DNA from: Chromobotia macracanthus
Taxonomy: Eukaryota > Chordata > Actinopteri > Cypriniformes > Botiidae
NCBI GenBank assembly: GCA_036877525.1
Contig: JAZGTH010000125.1
Location: 779,501-843,500, forward strand
Direction of reading: 5' to 3'
Length of the DNA: 64,000 nt
Within the stretch, counting starts at the first letter, position 1; each line of letters begins with the position of its first letter. Both the position numbers and the translations under genes were made by a program. The notes under the pieces were generated by a model that was given only the letters and a program-made list of their open reading frames with translations, searched no databases and was not told the origin of the DNA. Shown here piece after piece: positions 45,893-56,799 of the stretch.

Positions 45893-47090
45893 TATTCATA
45901 AATAAAGCATTCGCCACCAAAGATGCAATTATTTATGAACAAGTTCTCTCAATTAAAGTTAATAGATCTATTCTCCACCATTAAAATAATGAAGCAAATC
46001 AAATGTCAAATCAATGAAACGGTGTTGTTTAAAACACTATTGTGTTGATTAAATAGTTAATTTAGCTTAAAGGAAAATACATGCAATTAACCATCATTAA
46101 TCATATATATTTTGTAGTACCTGATCAGCAGAAATAAGAATAATCCGCTTATGCATTCGTCCAGCGAATACATGCGCAATCTTATTGGATCTAAGAAACA
46201 TTTTTTTGTCTGGCCTTGAAAACAACGTTTCTCTGCTTTAACAGGACTTCAGAGCATGTAGCAAGATCGAACACAGTTTAAGTGACCTTATTTGTGAGCA
46301 TTAAATCAATACACTTAAACATCACATAACCAAATTCAAGGAAAGCAAGGAGAGAAAGATAGAGAGAGAGGGAGAGGATGTCAATCCCATACAAAGTTAA
46401 ATCAGCTAAGCATTTCTGAATGAACCACCAGTAGAATCACTTTAATAAAGGGGCACAAGGGGCACAGATATTCTGTGTATAGAAATCTGATACTTGCATT
46501 GAGCTCTAGTGCAGAGCGCAAATCCAAATGTGCGTGGAGAGAGAGTCCTGAGTGGTTCAAATATGCAATGAAGTTCGTTGAGTTCTGGAGATCAACAAAG
46601 TTAGCTGAAGTAATGTTCAGAGTCTATCTCAAAGATATTGAGCCAGAGGCTGCCCCTCCCCCACTGCCAGGGCCGAAGATCCTTGAATGAAGCGTTGGTG
46701 GTCATTTTTAACTTCACACTGGTCACGCCCAGTAAAACCAACACAAAAAAATAGATGTTGAACAGGCAAAAGTTTTTTTTTTCTCACTCAACACATACAT
46801 GGTATGGTAGCCAACATATAATGGGAATATATACAAATATCTACAGTTTAAGACAGTTTAGTTGTGAGTTAAAAAAGTCCTTTCTTTGGTGTATTGTAAT
46901 GTGTTTTAGTTTCTCTTGGGCCATGTGATGTTACTCCTGCCCATGGAATTCCTTGGTTAGGCAGGGTGTCATAAACTGTCCTGTTGGTGTCAGAGGTGCT
47001 GATAGCCATCTGGAGGAAACATTTGCCACATCTGGAGGACTCTCTGGAGCCTGGGGTCTTTCACCTCCACGCTGGGTGTTGAAGTCTTAA
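45893..47090. repeat. Repeat M, copy 1 (empty site)
   Basis: Matches 53447-53523 plus 58668-59730 in order and orientation over about 1.2 kb, with scattered substitutions and indels. In copy 1 the sequence around CTCCA at 45973-45977 is uninterrupted, whereas copy 2 carries a 5.1-kb chromovirus there. It ends near the antisense integrase relic, so M might be the 3'/LTR part of that element; this is inference. The ORF at 46475-46690 is not supported. Confidence 0.8.
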
Positions 47091-47459
47091 GTGAAGAGGG
47101 TATTTTATAATCCCTAAATGATCCAAATATTGGGCCATGCCAGACACTACATATACCCCACTAGCCCCTTTAGGACGCCAAGGTTCAGGTGTAAACTTGT
47201 ACACTTGGTGGACAATGGTCGGTTGGATGATAATGGTGGGATCGCAGGTGTTTCATAACTGGTGCCAGCATTCGGACGTACAGACACAGGATGGTCTTGA
47301 TGCGGTTAAGCATTGTCTCAGCTTGGGTACCTTTCTGCCTTTCTATTCTGCTTGAGTGCTCATGGGGCAGTGGCCATACACTTGTCCACTGGTTCTAGCA
47401 TCATGTTGGTTGCATATCCTATCTTGGTAGGAATGCACAGCACAGTGTCAGCAGCAGCC
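47091..47459 (-). other. Degenerate sequence downstream of the integrase relic
   Basis: On the minus strand short protein-like frames exist (for example AIKAAADTVLCIPTKIGYAT near 47405-47465) but they are too short and broken to assign. If the integrase at 47460-48480 is retroviral, this would be where env lies. Confidence 0.3.
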
Positions 47460-48480
47460 TTAATGGCACAGCAGGTGAGTTGGGCACGATTGGCATCCCA
47501 GGCAGTTGCCTGTAGGTCTGTGTTGTGAGGAGTGGGAGATTAGCTGGGACCCCCTTTTAGCAGTTTCTGGTCTAAGGAGGGAGTTCAGTTCTGCCTTGTT
47601 GGTATTAGCTCCCCCTTTTCCTTTCATTGCCCTGGAGACAAGGGTCTTTAAACTGGTTACAATGGACCATTTTGATGATTTGGTCTTTCTGCTCCCTCTG
47701 CTTATGATCAGGTAAGTTTGAGGGAGTGTTTGTCCACAATCACAGAACGTCCAATCCAGTGTGGCAGAAGTTTCTTGGACAACTGATGGGAGGTTGTCCA
47801 ATGTGGCTGGGCAAAACTATAACACCAAACCTTGTCACTCACGCACATTTTTCTCATGAATTGTGATGGCATTATTATGCTTTTTGTGCTGTCAAGCACT
47901 GTTTTGGAGCTGTTGCTGTGCAAAAACCATTGTTGTTCTTGGGTACCTTTGTAGTGCATGGAGGTATTCGCAGGTGGTGTAGGCTGTGACAAGGTTGGAG
48001 TCTCTTGGAGTCTCTGCATTGTTGGGTGCTGGAAGACACTCTACCCACTTGGTGAACTGACAAATGATAGTATGGTCCCCCTTGTGGACAGGTCACACAC
48101 TGTCTGTGTGTAGGTTGACGATGGAAACATGGCTGCTCTGCATTGCAATGGGTCTCTGTGGTTTTGAGTCAGCCGATTGGAATTGGCAACAAACTAGGTA
48201 TCTTCTGATGTGTTCTGCCTCATCTTGCTGTGTGCTGGGCCAGTACACCACTAGTTGTGTTGGTTCGCTGTGTTGATGAATTGGCTGTTGAAAGACACCA
48301 CAGGTCGGTGGCAGGTTTCTGTGATCACCTTTGTATTCCGTTGTAATTGGAGAATTGCTGGATGAAGCATGCAGTGCAGAGCAAGGCTGTCTTTTGTAAT
48401 TTTGGTCTGGTCTTGCTGTTGGAACAGACAAGCATTGAGGCAGTGGTTGGTGAATCCCTTTCAGGTGGAACTCCTTGGAT
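47460..48480 (-). pseudogene. Retroelement integrase relic
   Basis: Integrase joins retroelement DNA to the host chromosome. Minus-strand wording includes VVYWPSTQQDEAEHIRRYLV then CC (the Cys-Cys half of an HHCC zinc-binding domain) at about 48170-48255, a core-like segment at 47880-48090 (GGPYYHLSVHQVGRV in place of a typical D-x-F-T-R-W), and KVWCYSFAQPHWTTS with LSKKLLPHWIG at 47770-47830, resembling the C-terminal GPY/F module of Gypsy and retroviral integrases. Heavily frameshifted. Gypsy or ERV cannot be decided. Confidence 0.55.
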
Positions 48481-50115
48481 AATAATAAAAGTAGAAGCAA
48501 TAAAACAAATAAAAGGGAGTAAAGAGGGAAGAGACTGACTGAAAATTGCCATGGGTGGCGTTGTTGCCCAAACAAAGGGAAGTCAGGCGTAAAGAGATAA
48601 AACAGCAGTGTTAGACACACTGCCCTCTAGTGTAACTAGGAGGTAATGCACATTAATCTGAACTTCCATTTAACTAATTGAAGGTACTCTCATTTTAGAG
48701 GCAGAGTTGCTATGACAACAAGTGTAATTTGATCTAGCTGGTCTTAGAGCTGCCGCCCGTGTGCTTCACCCTGGTATGTGGCAGGTTTTTGTCGCTGTCA
48801 TATTAATTATAATAACTTGATCACTCCCATTTAAATTGCAATCATCTACTGACCCCCAGTATCTTACTATCGACTCAATGAACAAGTGAGAGGGCATGCA
48901 TTAGTTAGATACTATAATGACTTAACCCAAGGGAGTGAAATAGCATAGCTGATTAACCAGCACTGGGACTCGCAGTGGCATCTAGCTATACATTGAAATA
49001 AGGCCTTGTAAGATGAGGGAGGAACATCGCTTGCTCTATCTTCTTCACGCTAATAGAGGATTTCTTCCATCAGATTAGGCGCTCAAAATAATATCTAGAC
49101 GCACTATAAAAAGATTTCTTCATTTAGCTCCCTCCATCAAAGGCTGGCATTCAATTATTAGGGAGATAATAGGAGATTTTTTTATTTTTTTTTATTTCTC
49201 CCTTGTGCAATTCTGAGTGTGCTACACACAGGTGAGTAGGCCGCACAGACCACCTGCAGTAACACACTCTCCTCTATGTGCACTAGTCACTTTTTACAAC
49301 TGGGGGTACATAATCCCACAAAAGACTCATGTATGTTTACAAGCCCATGCACTACAGATCATCTTGTACTGTTCTCCAGCCAGGAACAGTGCTTGACTTT
49401 TTTTTCCTCGTGCAATATTTATGTGGAACATTTGTATAGTTTATATTTAATAGTTTATGTATAGGCAACTTTATATATAGTATATTTATAATCTAATTCT
49501 GTTAGTATTTGTGTTTAGATTTGAGAGATAGATTTGAGAGATGGATAGTATTTGTAGAGATGGCTGATCATAAATCTTTCTCGTACAGAAAATGCAGTAT
49601 TTAACAAATGCAATTGCATATTGTTACCAAACTTTATATGGTTCATCATCACCATATTCTAAGGTGACCTGCAAAGTTTGGGGCCAAATATATAGTACAA
49701 TTTATAAAAATGCTTATAACAAGTGATTGCAATAATGCATTGTTATGCAACTTCTTTATTTTTATATTCTTTGGCTCATGAGTTCTGTGATACCTAATTT
49801 TTTTTTTTATAATCAATGCTACTTCCTGTTTGCCATTTAAAATTTTTTGTTAAACATACTTTTTTAAACTCCTCCTACTGCATTTGTCCGATTTGCACAA
49901 AATTTGGTATCCATCATTTACAGACATCCCTGACAAAAAGGTTTTAAAAGACTTTTGATTGGCCAGTCCATTCTCATACAGCACATCAATGATTTTGACA
50001 ATGAGCATGCAATAATGGATATAAGGCTGTTTTTTTATTTTTATACTATTATTATTATTATTATTGAAACCTTTATTAGCAAACAAACCTGTGTGGATTA
50101 CATATAGTGACTTAC
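48481..50115. other. Intron left of a plpp4-like exon; possible conserved non-coding stretch
   Basis: 48640-49160 lacks the look of the surrounding repeats, with balanced composition and no internal duplication; it could be unique sequence under constraint, but nothing here proves that. 49650-49960 has phrases common in fish interspersed repeats. An ATT microsatellite is at 50046-50064. The polyleucine ORF near 48450-48620 is a low-complexity artefact. Confidence 0.4.
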
Positions 50116-50240
50116 AAGAAGAGTGGCTACTGGGAAAACTCTTGCGACCCTCAGACACCAGGTCTGGCTCTCCAGTGCACAGCATCTTAGCATTCACTTG
50201 TCCATCAGGGAAACAGCGATGGAAATAGTCTGGCCTGGGC
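50116..50240 (-). CDS. plpp4: plpp4-like phospholipid phosphatase, exon with second catalytic motif
   Basis: A 125-nt exon, acceptor CTTAG at 50241-50245 and strong donor GTAAGT at 50110-50115. The first base completes the Arg codon begun by the exon at 51252-51315. It encodes PRPDYFHRCFPDG (end of PAP2 motif 1, KX6RP), then LCTGEPDLVSEGRKSFPSSH, containing motif 2 (PSxH) with the phosphatase His. It ends with one base of the Phe codon completed by the exon at 28839. DLVSEGRKSFPS matches PLPP4 more closely than PLPP5 from memory. No stops; the exon looks functional. Confidence 0.93.
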
Positions 50241-50506
50241 CTAAGATCAGAGAACAAAGATCTAAGCCAATGGCATAAGTATTACCACTAACCACACACT
50301 CATATTACAGATTTCATAATACTTCTATGTTCTGTTCTTAGTTATGGGTTAAATACTCCTGTTGATATTGTAGTGGCTCATAGCTGTCCAGTAAGTGCAT
50401 ATCAATATGAAAGTGTTTTCAAAAATACTCCCACTAACTCCAACACATCAATTATATTTAATTCTACAGAGTCAGAAGACAGTTAGAAGGTGTATAGATC
50501 ACAATA

Positions 50507-50650
50507 TGTCACGATCATGAGAAGTGAACCCAGTTGCAGACAGCATTAGAACACAAAAAGTCTTTATTTATAAATAAACAAAACAAGAACCCATGAGGGG
50601 GCAAAACAAGAAACAAAATTAGGCTTTCCAAAAAAAAAAAAAACTCGGAA
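50507..50650 (-). mobile_element. Possible LTR end fragment
   Basis: TGTCACGATCATGAGAAGTG with a following GTCTTTATTTATAAATAAAC block looks like the reverse complement of a polyadenylation region and terminus of a fish LTR. No partner or coding. A poly-A run lies at 50630-50642. Confidence 0.35.
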
Positions 50651-51251
50651 AATGAACTACCTTGATGTTGATTCAATTTGATTGGTAACTGTGTTTTCAC
50701 TTAATTTCTCATGTCCTCTGTTTTTACATTATTGTTGGGCCAAGGTTTTCACTATTGGCAGTCTGAGTAAAATGGCTCTGCAATTAAGAGTTCATACTCT
50801 TACTGTATACTTGAAGATTTCTTTGAGTCAAAAAACAATCCAGCATTTGTGCTCTAAAGCAATAAATACAAATTTGCAGCAAAAATGGGATGCAGAAATA
50901 ATGGGGTGTTTCATAACACCCCATAACACAGTGTTTAAAGGTGAAGTATGTAATTTCTGCTCTACCAGCGATACTACATACTGTAACAACATCGACAATC
51001 AGGGGTGTAAGTTTAAGATAAAAATGGCAGAGACGGGAATGTTTGAAACTTTTTCCATTAGTTTTGCAATTTTGCTTGGTGACTGTGGTCCTGATGTTAT
51101 AAGACACTTAAATTATGGATAAATTAGAGCATTTTTACTTTGCATAGAAGCTGTAGCAAAGCACATACTGCTCTGAGTTAAATCATATGTAAAAATCATG
51201 GTAGCTGTGGGACAAGACAAATGTAAATGGTAAGACATGTTTGTGTATTAC
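50651..51251. other. Short intron between two plpp4-like exons
   Basis: Together with 50241-50650 this forms a 1011-bp intron. ORFs on both strands at 50682-51122 are not supported: no splice structure and no known product. Confidence 0.7.
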
Positions 51252-51315
51252 CTGCCAACTATCAACTTGATGGTATTTGTAAAGATGCCATTCAAAGCTA
51301 GCGCAAGAGATACAG
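51252..51315 (-). CDS. plpp4: plpp4-like phospholipid phosphatase, exon with start of first catalytic motif
   Basis: A 64-nt exon between acceptor TTTTTCAG and donor GTAATA. It encodes VSLALALNGIFTNTIKLIVG plus two bases of the next Arg codon. This is the transmembrane segment leading into PAP2 motif 1, and the Lys of KLIVG-R-P-R-P is the motif's first residue. Joined to 50116-50240 and 28669-28839 it makes 360 nt without a stop. The two leading bases complete a codon from an upstream exon that should lie beyond the window or was missed. Confidence 0.93.
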
Positions 51316-51839
51316 CTGAAAAACACAGAAAAGAACAAGAAAAGGATGAACAATAGTTGCTCTAAAAGGATTGAAAGAGTTAAATGGCTGTCCCAAGCTT
51401 GACCTCAACATTAAAAGAACAATTCAGTTTAAAAAAAAAAAACACACCATTTCAAACCTGTGTAAATTTTCAAGCCATTTACCAGGGCTGGGCTAGTTTT
51501 GTGCTAGAATTTAAATAGCGTCATTGTAATTCCACACTTCTCAAAAACAAAATTGTTTTTTTTGCATCTGATAAGTCACTGTGTCCTGTTTGTCTTTCAC
51601 CAAGATCTGTTTTTAATGTTCTCTGGGCACTGACAATGTAGTTTAAAGAAGTACAAGCCATCTTAGTAAAGCACACAGCATACAGTTTTCATAGGCTTTT
51701 AATTATTAAAAATATAAAAATTAACTTTTTAATTGCTTTCACTCAAATCTCTGGGCTCCACCAGGCCCAGATAGTATTTTAATAATACTGTTGAATAGTA
51801 TTTAATAATACTATTTAAATGCAAATTTAATTTAAAACC
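51316..51839. other. Intron upstream of the 64-nt exon
   Basis: Polypyrimidine sequence lies just before the acceptor on the minus strand. Poly-A at 51430-51441. No other feature. Confidence 0.6.
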
Positions 51840-51956
51840 GTTTGAGCAGCTCCTGTGGCAGGTTTAACTTTTTTTTTAATTTGACGAAGGATGTACAACC
51901 TCTGCTGGGCCTTTTTCACAATGGAGTCAATGTAATTGTGCCACTTCAAGTCCTGA
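51840..51956 (-). mobile_element. L2-like LINE scrap, antisense
   Basis: The minus strand reads LSQDLKWHNYIDSIVKKAQQ and LYILRQIKKK, RT C-terminal wording of an L2-type LINE. It lies head to head with the sense fragment that starts at about 51957 and covers part of the same region. Confidence 0.7.
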
Positions 51957-52390
51957 GAGATGGTGGTGGGACAATCACATTGCCTCCACTGTGAGAAAGA
52001 CCCAGCAGAGGTTGCTTACAGGAGCTGCTCAAACAGTTCTACTCAGCAATCATCGAGTCTGTCCTGTGCTCATCCAAAACTATCTGATATGGTTCAGCTG
52101 CCAAATCAGAAATCAGGAGACTGCAACAGACAGTCAGGATGGCCGAGAGGATCATTGATTTTCTCCCCACCAAACATTCATGATCTCTATACCTCAAGAG
52201 AGAGAAAAACAGCTTAAAAAAAAAACAAAATTCACTTTGGACCCCACACATCCAGCGCACTCCCTCTTTGAACTGCTACCCTCTGGTCGGCGCTACAGAG
52301 CGAGCACCAGAACCGCCAGACACAAGAACAGTTTTTTTCCCTCAGGCTATATTAAATCTCAACAATTAAAGCTGTTTACCTCCAACACGA
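51957..52390 (+). mobile_element. L2-like LINE 3' coding end, sense
   Basis: Broken frames read IIESVLCSS, RMAERIIDFLPTKHS-like, then LDPTHPAHSLFELLPSGRRY and SFFPSGY, the last coding segment of L2-type LINEs. The 3' tail continues at 52894 beyond an LTR-like insertion. Confidence 0.82.
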
Positions 52391-52893
52391 CGAGACAAGA
52401 ACGTGACAAGACTCATTGTGACCAGGAAACAAGACTACAGGAAACAAGACTACAGGAAACAAGACTACAGGAAACAAGACTACAGGAAACAAGACTACAG
52501 GAAACAAGACACGAGGGAAGAGAGCACAGGATACGAGAGATGGGATACAAGAATGAACCGACAAGAGACAGAGAACACAAGGGCTTTAAATAACACATGG
52601 ACAACGAGGAACAGGTGAGCGACATCAGCGCAAATGAGAAAAGAGAACAAGGGGGCGGGGACAAGACGCGTGACTGGAGAGCACACGGCGAATGTAAACA
52701 AAACAGAGGCCATGTGCTTCAGCACGAGACGAGGACCCAGAGCGCGCGTTCAGATCCCGACTCCAAGAAACAAGAACCAAGACAAGAAGGAGTCAGGATC
52801 AAAACAACACGCTCTGACACAAAACACAGGGCATGTCAGGATCCTGGCGATATAATCTAGAAAGATTCAGGACAGGAAGCCAGGACCCTGACA
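52391..52893 (-). mobile_element. LTR-like repeat, family X (copy 3), inserted in the L2 tail
   Basis: The minus strand begins TGTCAGGGTCCTGGCTTCCT and shares long phrases with copies at 13890-14250 and 26555-27111. It separates L2 coding (ends about 52385) from the L2 tail (begins about 52894), so it is younger than that LINE. Its other edge is uncertain, and I could not find a clean target duplication. ORFs of 62-137 codons across it come from the minisatellite. Confidence 0.72.
52424..52510. repeat. 15-bp minisatellite within the LTR-like repeat
   Basis: AGGAAACAAGACTAC repeated 5.8 times with no visible variation. Perfect units imply recent expansion or ongoing homogenisation. It gives a periodic QETRL-type translation of no biological meaning. 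Confidence 0.97.
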
Positions 52894-53000
52894 GTTTTGC
52901 TTAATTTAATTCTGTACTGGAAGCTCCTGTCACCAAGACAAATTCCTTGTGTGTGTAAACATACTTGGCAATAAAGCTCTTTTGAACTTCCTTAGGAAAC
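52894..53000 (+). mobile_element. L2-like LINE 3' tail
   Basis: Contains ACAAATTCCTTGTGTGTGTA and ACTTGGCAATAAAGCTC, the characteristic L2 3' tail, completing the LINE begun at 51957. Confidence 0.78.
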
Positions 53001-53446
53001 ATTTTTTGGATTTGACTTTGGGATTGGAATTGCACAACACAAACAATAAGCCCACTGCAGTTTGATTTTGGTTGATTTTCATCTAGTCTATTTTTTCAGT
53101 TTACAAATGTTTTTTTACCAGCACCTAACAAGAATTTTACCCTTTCCTTAGTGTGTTATACAGCTGTTACTACCTGAACTACCTGTAAAACTTGACTACT
53201 GCTATTATTTCTGTGACATAGCTATGTCTACTGGCATAATTTCACTATGTAGAGGAGATGCTTATAGCTGAAGAATGGGGTAATTCCAACTTTGCAAGAA
53301 CCATTTGGCAATTCAGGATCACAACCTGTAAGAATGCATTATTATTTGTGGATTTATCTGCTACTGAGGGTTCAAAAGCAGAGCTAACCTTTAACAATCT
53401 GTGTTGTAACAAATGTAAAGGGATTAATATTTTTGTTTTGTTCACA
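53001..53446. other. Spacer, no feature recognised
   Basis: AT-rich sequence; no coding or repeat family identified before repeat M copy 2. Confidence 0.5.
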
Positions 53447-53523
53447 TATAAAGCATTCTCCACCAAAGATGTAATTATTTATGAACAAGTTCACTCAATT
53501 AATGTTAACAGATATATTCTCCA
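53447..53523. repeat. Repeat M, copy 2, left part
   Basis: AAAGCATTCTCCACCAAAGA to ATATTCTCCA matches 45893-45977. It stops at the chromovirus insertion, with CTCCA at 53519-53523 as the left target duplication. Confidence 0.85.
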
Positions 53524-53982
53524 TGTAACATCACGCCAGCAGAGGGAGCCCTCACCGGAATACTGACTGCTCATGCTCCCTCTGCTGAACTCTGAACTTT
53601 GAACTATGAACTTACTTCCTGTTTGGCAGCTATATAAACCTTGCTGCCACATGGCCACGTTATGGTATTGCCAGCTTAACACCTGACTACTAAGCATTCT
53701 CTTTACTGCCTGCTTTCCTGTGTTACCTATTGTTTGGTTCTCGTTTTCTGATTTTTTGCCTAGCCCCTTTGTTTGACACCTGATCGGACTGTTTGTTTAG
53801 ATATTGATTCTCTGCCTGGATTTACGACCTCTGATTTACGTCTCTCCCTTTTGTTGTGTTGCATGGTTGGACTGTCTATGTTTATTACGACCCTTTGCCT
53901 GTACTTTTGACTTTGATTATGGATAACCCCAATAAACATCCACAACTGGATCCTGCTTCAGTTTCTGCCTCAGCCCCTTACA
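53524..53982 (+). mobile_element. 5' LTR of the young chromovirus
   Basis: TGTAACATCACGCC through CCCCTTACA, 459 bp. A TATATAAACC box lies at 53630-53639 and AATAAA at 53931-53936. It precedes an AGAATACTTCG stretch that would hold the primer binding site. Confidence 0.95.
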
Positions 53983-54079
53983 GAATACTTCGCCTACCCT
54001 CAATCCAGCGGATGTTTCACAGCTGCAAGCTGCATTTGTCTACCAGGGAGAACTATTACGCAGCTACCATGAACAGCTA

Positions 54080-54962
54080 GCTAACGTACAGGCATCGAAT
54101 GAACTACTGCTCCAGCGACTTTGCTCTCCTCCTTCCACCACGTCGAGCACGGTAAGACTTGCTCTTCCCGATAAGTTTGATGGTTCTGCAGAACGGGTAA
54201 AGGGTTCATTCGACAAGTACGCACTTATTTGGAATCGTTGGGGATCAGTCTCATGCTAGTTCTGATCAATGCTCTTTTATCATGTCACTATTATCTGGCA
54301 AGGCTATTGATTGGGCTCTGCGGTTTGGGAGACGGACGAACAGTTTAGATCTTCACCTGAGTATTTTTTGCAACAACTCCGAGAAGTATTTGAATATCCT
54401 GCTGGGGGTCGGGATGTTTCGTCTCGTCTTTTACACCTTTCTCAAGGCTCACATAGTGCAGCAGAGCACGCAGTTGAATTCAGGACTCTTGCAGCTCAGA
54501 GTGGATGGAATGATGCTGCACTTAAAGGGGTGTTTCGGGAAAGCCTATGTCCCCAATTGCAGTTGGAGATGGCATGTCGAGGTGAGGAATCTTCTTTCAA
54601 TGACTTTGTTAACATGACTGTTAAGATTGATAATTTGCTCAGGAACTCACCTAAACCCAAGCAAGCGCATGCATCCCACCTTATGTCACGACCTGCACTT
54701 GAATCCTGAGGCACCATGTGTTACCAAGCCCATGCAAGTAGGATCTACCAGGCTGTCTGAGGACGAGCGTAGACGAAGGTTCATCAACAACCTCTGCTTT
54801 TATTGTGGTGAACCAGGTCATCATAAGTCACAGTGTCCTCAAAAGACCCGGAGGTCCCTCACAGCACAAGACCGGGTGAATGTGGACACCTTTTCACAAA
54901 ATCCAGTTAAAGTCTTCACATTACCTGTACAGATTTCTACCAAAGTGGTTCTTTTATGTTGA
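54080..54962 (+). pseudogene. Chromovirus gag, frameshifted
   Basis: Gag forms the particle core. 54311-54709 reads in one frame with WALRFGRR-like and SPEYFLQQLREVFEYPAGG wording typical of Gypsy capsid. 54627-54962 continues in another frame and holds a CX2CX4HX4C zinc knuckle (CFYCGEPGHHKSQC) at 54795-54836. At least two frame changes, each explainable by one or two bases. Confidence 0.85.
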
Positions 54963-56060
54963 CAGCATTAGTAGATTCCGGCGCCGCTCTCAACCTCATC
55001 AACTCGGACATCGCCTGAAACATCAACTACCCACCATTCCATGCTTTCCACCTATCAGTATTACGGCTGTCAATAACCAACCCATCAAAGGAGGAGTTCT
55101 GGAACAGACCCGATCACTGAAAATGCAAATTGGGGTTTTTCATGAAGAGAACACTCTCTATATCTGATCGACTCACCCAAATATGAAATAATTTTAGGAA
55201 TGCCATGGCTAAGTTGCCACGATCCCCACATCTCCTGGCGCACGGGTGAGCTGACCCACTGGTCTCCATTCTGTTTTAGTCACTGTCTAACCCTTAAGCA
55301 GTCCAGTCCATGTCTGTCCACAAGCATGGGGAGCCCTCCGAGCCTGACCCAACCAAAGATCCCCAAGGTTTATAACGAGCTTTTGAGGTCTTCAGCAAGG
55401 TTAAAGCCACACAGTTACCACCACATCGGCACTGGGACTGTGCTATAGACCTTCTTCCCAACATGTGTCCTCCCAAAAGCAAAGTCTACCCGCTGTCACG
55501 CCAAGAAGCACAGGCTATGGAGGACTACATCAAGGAGGCTCTGGAAGCTGGCTTTATCCGTCCTTCTACTTCTCCCCTGCAGCCGGCTTCTTCTTCGTGG
55601 AGAAGAAGGATGGGGGTCTGCGTCCGTGCATCGACTACAGAGGCCTCAATAATGTCACTGTTAAATTCAGGTATCCACTGCCTCTAGTCCTTCTGCCCTA
55701 GAACAACTCAGGAAGGCCAAAATTTTTACTAAACTCGACTTGAGAAACGCTTATAACCTGATACGCATCAGGGACGGAGATGAGTGGAAGACAGCTTTTC
55801 TCACCACCAGGGGGCACTACGAATACCTGGTTATGCCCTTTGGCCTTGCCAATGCCCCAGCCGTCTTCCAATCCTTCATAAATGAAGTCTTCAAAGATGT
55901 CCTCCACAAGTATGTCATCGCATATCTTGACGACATCCTAATCTATTCCCTGAATGAAGAGGATCATGTCACTCACGTCAAGAGTGTTCTTTCCAAGCTT
56001 CTCAATCACCAACTCTATGTCAAGACTGAAAAATTGAGTTTCATGTGAAGCAGACAACAT
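54960..56060 (+). pseudogene. Chromovirus protease and reverse transcriptase, frameshifted
   Basis: Protease: ALVDSGAALNLINSD at 54963-55007, where DSG is the active-site triplet. RT: KSKVYPLSRQEAQAMEDYIK from 55478, VEKKDGGLRPCIDYRGLNNV at about 55599-55658, LRNAYNLIRIRDGDEWKTAF (motif A region, D-L-R-N) at 55739-55798, YLVMPFGLANAPAVFQ at 55823-55870, YLDDILIYS at 55923-55949 with both catalytic Asp. Frame shifts at about 55460 and 55690-55700. The core domain is otherwise intact. Confidence 0.9.
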
Positions 56061-56765
56061 TCCTGGGGTACAACATCAGCCACCAGGGCGTTGAAATGGA
56101 TGCTTCTAAGGTAACGCCGTCACTGAGTGGCCGCAGCCCTCCACGTTGAAAGAATTGCAGAGGTTCCTGGGCTTTGCTAACTTCTATCGACGCTTCATTA
56201 GAAACTACAGTTCTATTGCTGCACCTCTCACCTCATTACTCAAGGGAAAACCCAGGAAGTTGTCATGGAACGCTTCCGCCAATGCAGCCTTCCAAAAGCT
56301 CAAGACCAGCTTCACGACGGCCCCCATCCTTAAACATCCAGATCCAGAACTCCCTTCATTGTGGAGGTCGATGCTTCTGACTCGGGATTGGAGCCGTGCT
56401 CTCTCAACGTCACGGACAGCCTCCCAAGCTTTTCCCGTGTGCCTTCTTCTCTCGGAAGCTAACCCCGCTGAGTTTAATTATGATGTGGGAAACAAAGAGC
56501 TTCTGTCAATGAAGGCTGCCATGGAAGAGTGGAGACATTGGCTCGAGGGGGCAGCTCATCCTTTTCAAGTTATCACGACCATAAGAACCTTGAGTATGTC
56601 AAGTCTGCTCGACGCCTGAATTCACGCCAGGCAAGATGGTCTCTGTTCTTTTCACGATTCCATTTTACAGTTACTTATCGTTCAGGCTCCAAGAATAGCA
56701 AGGCAGATGCACTATCCAGGCGCCATGATCCCCACGACAGAACTACAATCCTGAACCTATCCTAA
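56061..56765 (+). pseudogene. Chromovirus RT thumb and RNase H, frameshifted
   Basis: LQRFLGFANFYRRFIRNYSS at 56155-56214 is the connection region. RNase H carries VEVDASDSG-type wording in shifted frames at 56365-56400, NYDVGNKELLSMKAAMEEWR at 56477-56536, and DHKNLEYVKSARRLNSRQA at 56577-56630. Indels at about 56045-56120, 56385-56400 and 56565 break the frame. Confidence 0.88.
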
Positions 56766-56799
56766 GTCCAGCCTTGTTTGTTGCTCCGTCAACTGGGAC

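Noticed and set aside
46475..46690. 71-codon ORF with proline-rich end inside repeat M
   Set aside because: The sister copy does not preserve the frame and there are no exon borders.
48093..48620. 175-codon minus-strand ORF with a polyleucine run
   Set aside because: Only its downstream half resembles integrase; the Leu-rich start is low-complexity sequence and not a signal peptide of a gene.
50682..51122. 146-codon plus-strand ORF between two plpp4-like exons
   Set aside because: It lies in the intron on the opposite strand, with no splice signals or known product.
52180..52725. Overlapping ORFs of 62-137 codons with periodic peptides on both strands
   Set aside because: They arise from the 15-bp minisatellite and LTR-like sequence; period 15 keeps all frames open.
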